From NCBI GenBank assembly GCA_964599565.1, contig CAZRFE010000012.1, positions 1-44,209 of the forward strand: a DNA stretch of 44,209 bases, given 5' to 3'. The notes beneath the pieces were generated by a model. It was not told the origin of the DNA and made no database searches. It saw only the letters and a program-made list of their open reading frames with translations. The translations under genes were made by a program, and so were the position numbers. The first letter of the stretch is position 1. Each line of letters begins with the position of its first letter. Source of the stretch: JAJUFS01 sp964599565. GTDB lineage: Bacteria; Pseudomonadota; Gammaproteobacteria; Natronospirales; JAJUFS01. Positions 42,000 through 44,209 of the stretch are shown here, in pieces.

Positions 42000-43688
42000 T
42001 CAGAAATCGACGCGCGCTTCGGCGTTGCGCGGATCATGCGCGATGCCGACGTCGCCGGTGTCGCGATTCCAGGTCACGACATTCATGTTGCCGTAGGCGC
42101 GCGACGTTGCTTTCAGCGCATGCCCGCGCGCGCGCAGTTGCCTGATGATTTCATCGTCGAAGGCGCCGGATTCGTACTCGATCGCATCGGGCAGGTACTG
42201 GTGATGAAAACGCGGCAGGGACGCCATGCGTTCGGCATCGCCGCCGTGCACGTAATCCAGCACGCCGAGCGTGACCATGCTGATGATGCGCGAACCGCCC
42301 GGCGTGCCGAGAATCGCGACACCGTGTTGCGATTCGACGAACGTCGGCGCCATCGAGGACAGCGGGCGCTTTCCCGGCTGCACGGCATTCGCCTTGCCCT
42401 GCACGAGCCCGAAACCGTTCGGCACGCCGGGCTTGGCGGTGAAATCGTCCATCTCGTTGTTGAGTGTCACGCCCGTGCCCGCAGCGACAACGCCGCCACC
42501 GAAACGGAAGTTCACGGTCTGTGTTGCGGCGACGCGATTGCCTTCCTTGTCGATGATCGAGAAATGCGTCGTGTGGCTTCCTTCCTGGCCCGGTGCGACG
42601 GATGGCAGGCTGGCCGACGGTGTCGCCTTCGTGGTGATGCCGGCGCGCAGGCCCGCGGCGTACAGCGGGTGCGTGAGACGCGCGCGTGGAACGTCGACGA
42701 AGGCGGGATCGCCGAGATATTCATTGCGATCGCGGTAGGCGCGCCGCCAGGCTTCGACGATGTAATGCACGCGAAGATCGCGCGGCATGGCATCGAGATC
42801 GAACCCGGAGAGAATGTTCAGCGTCTCAAGCAGCGTGATGCCGCCGGATGACGGCGGTGCCGCTGTCGTTATCGTGTAGCCGCGGTATTCGCCGCGCACC
42901 GGCGCATGCTCGTTGACGCGATAGTTCGCCAGGTCTTCCCGCGTCCAGATACCGCCGCGCGAACGCACGGCGTCAACGAGCATCGCTGCGATCTCGCCGC
43001 GGTAGAACGACTCGCCTTCGCGCTTTGCGAGCGATGTGAGCGTCTGTGCAAGCTCGGGCTGGCGCAGGACATCGCCGGCGGGAAACGGTTTCTCATCGTT
43101 GACGAGAAACGGGCAGCCGGGTGCGCAGTGGCGCTTCAGCTTTTCGAGATTGTCCTCGATCATCGCCGCGAATCTTCGATCCAGCGGAAAACCGTCCGCC
43201 GCCAGCCGGATGGCGGGTGCGAGCGATGTTTCCAGCGGCAGCTGGCCGTACTTGCCGGCGATATGCACGAGTGCCGCGGGCGTGCCGGGAATTGCCGCCG
43301 ACTGCGCGCCCTCAAGCACGCGCGAGCGATCGACGTTGCCGTTCTCATCGAGATACATGTCCGGCGTTGCGGCGGCCGGCGCCGTTTCACGGCCATCGAC
43401 CATCACCTCGAAACCGTCATCAGCACGATGCAATAAATAGAATCCTCCGCCGCCAAGCCCCGAGCTGAAGGGCTCGACCACCGCGAGCGCAGCGCTGACG
43501 GCGACCGCGGCATCGAACGCATTGCCGCCCTTCTCAAGCACCTCGTAACCCGCGGCATCGGCGAGCGGATGCGCGCTCGCGATTCCCGCGCGCTGCGGGG
43601 CCGTATCGGCGAGCGCGAGTGCGGGAGCAAGAAGAAAAAGGGAAACAACCGAAACAACGGCGCGGCAGCGCAGGCCGAAAGACTTCAT
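42000..43688 (-). CDS. ggt: Gamma-glutamyltransferase Ggt
   Basis: A 562-residue periplasmic enzyme that hydrolyses or transfers the gamma-glutamyl group of glutathione. Signal peptide (LALA-DT near residue 28). The N-terminal half has AHPLADAAGYEVLEKGGNAF, SGLGGGGFYLL and the substrate Arg in DGRETAP. The autocatalytic cleavage site and nucleophile is the Thr of SHTTHFSIIDKEG, making large and small subunits; then NNEMDDF, PGKRPLSSMAPT and GTPGGSRI. The ATG overlaps the ferredoxin stop by one base. Confidence 0.95.
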   Translation of the reverse strand: MKSFGLRCRAVVSVVSLFLLAPALALADTAPQRAGIASAHPLADAAGYEVLEKGGNAFDAAVAVSAALAVVEPFSSGLGGGGFYLLHRADDGFEVMVDGRETAPAAATPDMYLDENGNVDRSRVLEGAQSAAIPGTPAALVHIAGKYGQLPLETSLAPAIRLAADGFPLDRRFAAMIEDNLEKLKRHCAPGCPFLVNDEKPFPAGDVLRQPELAQTLTSLAKREGESFYRGEIAAMLVDAVRSRGGIWTREDLANYRVNEHAPVRGEYRGYTITTAAPPSSGGITLLETLNILSGFDLDAMPRDLRVHYIVEAWRRAYRDRNEYLGDPAFVDVPRARLTHPLYAAGLRAGITTKATPSASLPSVAPGQEGSHTTHFSIIDKEGNRVAATQTVNFRFGGGVVAAGTGVTLNNEMDDFTAKPGVPNGFGLVQGKANAVQPGKRPLSSMAPTFVESQHGVAILGTPGGSRIISMVTLGVLDYVHGGDAERMASLPRFHHQYLPDAIEYESGAFDDEIIRQLRARGHALKATSRAYGNMNVVTWNRDTGDVGIAHDPRNAEARVDF

Positions 43689-43948
43689 CACGACTCCTTC
43701 AGGGCTTCCTGGATCCGTTCGTACTTTTCCTGGAGTTGCTCGCGCGTCTCCGCGCGATCGGGATCGAGCGGAATGCAGTCGACCGGGCAGACGGTCTGGC
43801 ATTGCGGCTCGTCGAAATGGCCGACGCATTCCGTACACAGATCGGGGTCGATCTCGTAGATTTCCACGCCCTGGTATATCGCGCTGTTCGGACATACCGG
43901 TTCGCAGACGTCGCAGTTGATGCACTCGGCGGTGATCTTGAGCGCCAT
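43688..43948 (-). CDS. YfhL-type 2[4Fe-4S] ferredoxin
   Basis: An 86-residue ferredoxin with two cluster sites: CINCDVCEPVCP (residues 9-20) and CTECVGHFDEPQCQTVCPVDC, whose eight-residue insertion is the mark of the YfhL/Alvin-type family. Low-potential electron carrier, partner unknown. The C-terminal helix (ETREQLQEKYERIQEALK) is typical. Lies 48 nt downstream of coaD, an order common in gammaproteobacteria. Confidence 0.95.
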   Translation of the reverse strand: MALKITAECINCDVCEPVCPNSAIYQGVEIYEIDPDLCTECVGHFDEPQCQTVCPVDCIPLDPDRAETREQLQEKYERIQEALKES

Positions 43949-43996
43949 GGTCCTGGAATTTCCCGGAATAGTTGAGCGAAACGCTCGGATTTTACA

Positions 43997-44209
43997 TCAC
44001 GCCGGGCGATAGCGCTCCTTCAGCGCGGCCTCGACTTCCGGGTGGACGAGATCGGAAACGTCGGCGCCCAGTGACGCCACCTGGCGCACAAGGCTCGAGG
44101 AAATGAACGTGAAATGCTCGCCCGGCGTGAGAAACAGGGTTTCCACGTCCGGGCCGAGATGCCGGTTCATGGCCGCCATCTGGAACTCGAACTCGAAATC
44201 CGACACCGC
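43997..44209 (-). CDS. coaD: Phosphopantetheine adenylyltransferase CoaD (C-terminal part)
   Basis: Only the last 70 residues are in the window; the 5' part is beyond the edge. The segment SDFEFEFQMAAMNRHLGPDV, ETLFLTPGEHFTFISSSLVR and the end EVEAALKERYRP match CoaD, which adenylylates 4'-phosphopantetheine in coenzyme A synthesis. First gene of the operon leading to ferredoxin and ggt. Confidence 0.93.
   Translation of the reverse strand, partial: AVSDFEFEFQMAAMNRHLGPDVETLFLTPGEHFTFISSSLVRQVASLGADVSDLVHPEVEAALKERYRPA

Overview
The window looks like a chromosomal segment of a high-GC gammaproteobacterium, most likely of the Xanthomonadales/Lysobacterales or a close relative. The reasons are gene order and content: thiS-thiG-trmB; mutY next to yggX; pyrE, xthA and ampG near dut-coaBC, radC and rpmB-rpmG; coaD followed by a YfhL-type ferredoxin and ggt; and a REP-like GTAGGAGCGGCTTCAG motif. 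This placement is inference from gene order and family recognition. No phage, insertion sequence, CRISPR array or plasmid function was seen. Genes are densely packed, with many 1-4 nt stop/start overlaps and several GTG starts.

Layout. 1-2456: a partial tRNA-Phe diverges from egtB-egtD (ergothioneine synthesis). 2457-6667 (minus): AsmA-family protein, SRPBCC-fold periplasmic protein, mutY and yggX. 6949-8950 (minus): tRNA-Gly(CCC), a soluble NarX/DegS-type kinase and a NarL-type regulator. 9049-10794: thiS-thiG-trmB. 10899-13463: an AT-richer gene for a secreted beta-propeller/repeat protein with a C-terminal sorting tail. 13559-17124 (minus): a PepSY membrane protein and a FecA-like TonB receptor, interrupted by a 100-N gap that looks artificial. 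17262-22639: a RegB/RegA (PrrB/PrrA, RoxS/RoxR) redox two-component pair, followed by an MCE/Mla-like transport operon whose ATPase subunit has lost nearly all catalytic motifs. 22626-29341: marC, a small acidic protein, Rieske protein, ampG with a probable CTG start, xthA, pyrE, a DUF4124 protein, dut and coaBC. 29425-30630: radC, rpmB, rpmG. 30841-35357: two M1-family metallopeptidase lipoproteins. 35547-40274 (minus): a Gld-like ABC operon ending in mutM. 40410-41582: a fatty-acid desaturase. 41648-44209 (minus): coaD (partial), ferredoxin, ggt and a YjdM/PhnA-type protein.

How the parts work together. Most of the window is housekeeping: nucleotide and cofactor synthesis, base-excision repair, ribosomal proteins and peptide or murein turnover. 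The most unusual part is 13559-22639. A perfect 17-bp palindrome resembling RegA/RegR-type operators lies midway between the divergent iron-uptake operon and the redox two-component genes, so both may share redox control. Directly downstream is an MCE lipid-transport-like operon (permease, degenerate ATPase, MCE protein, TPR lipoprotein) that lacks a visible working ATPase and may borrow one or work without ATP hydrolysis.

No gene-free stretch exceeds 300 bases. The longest (6668-6948) holds a 15-bp inverted repeat enclosing a sequence like a tRNA 3' end.
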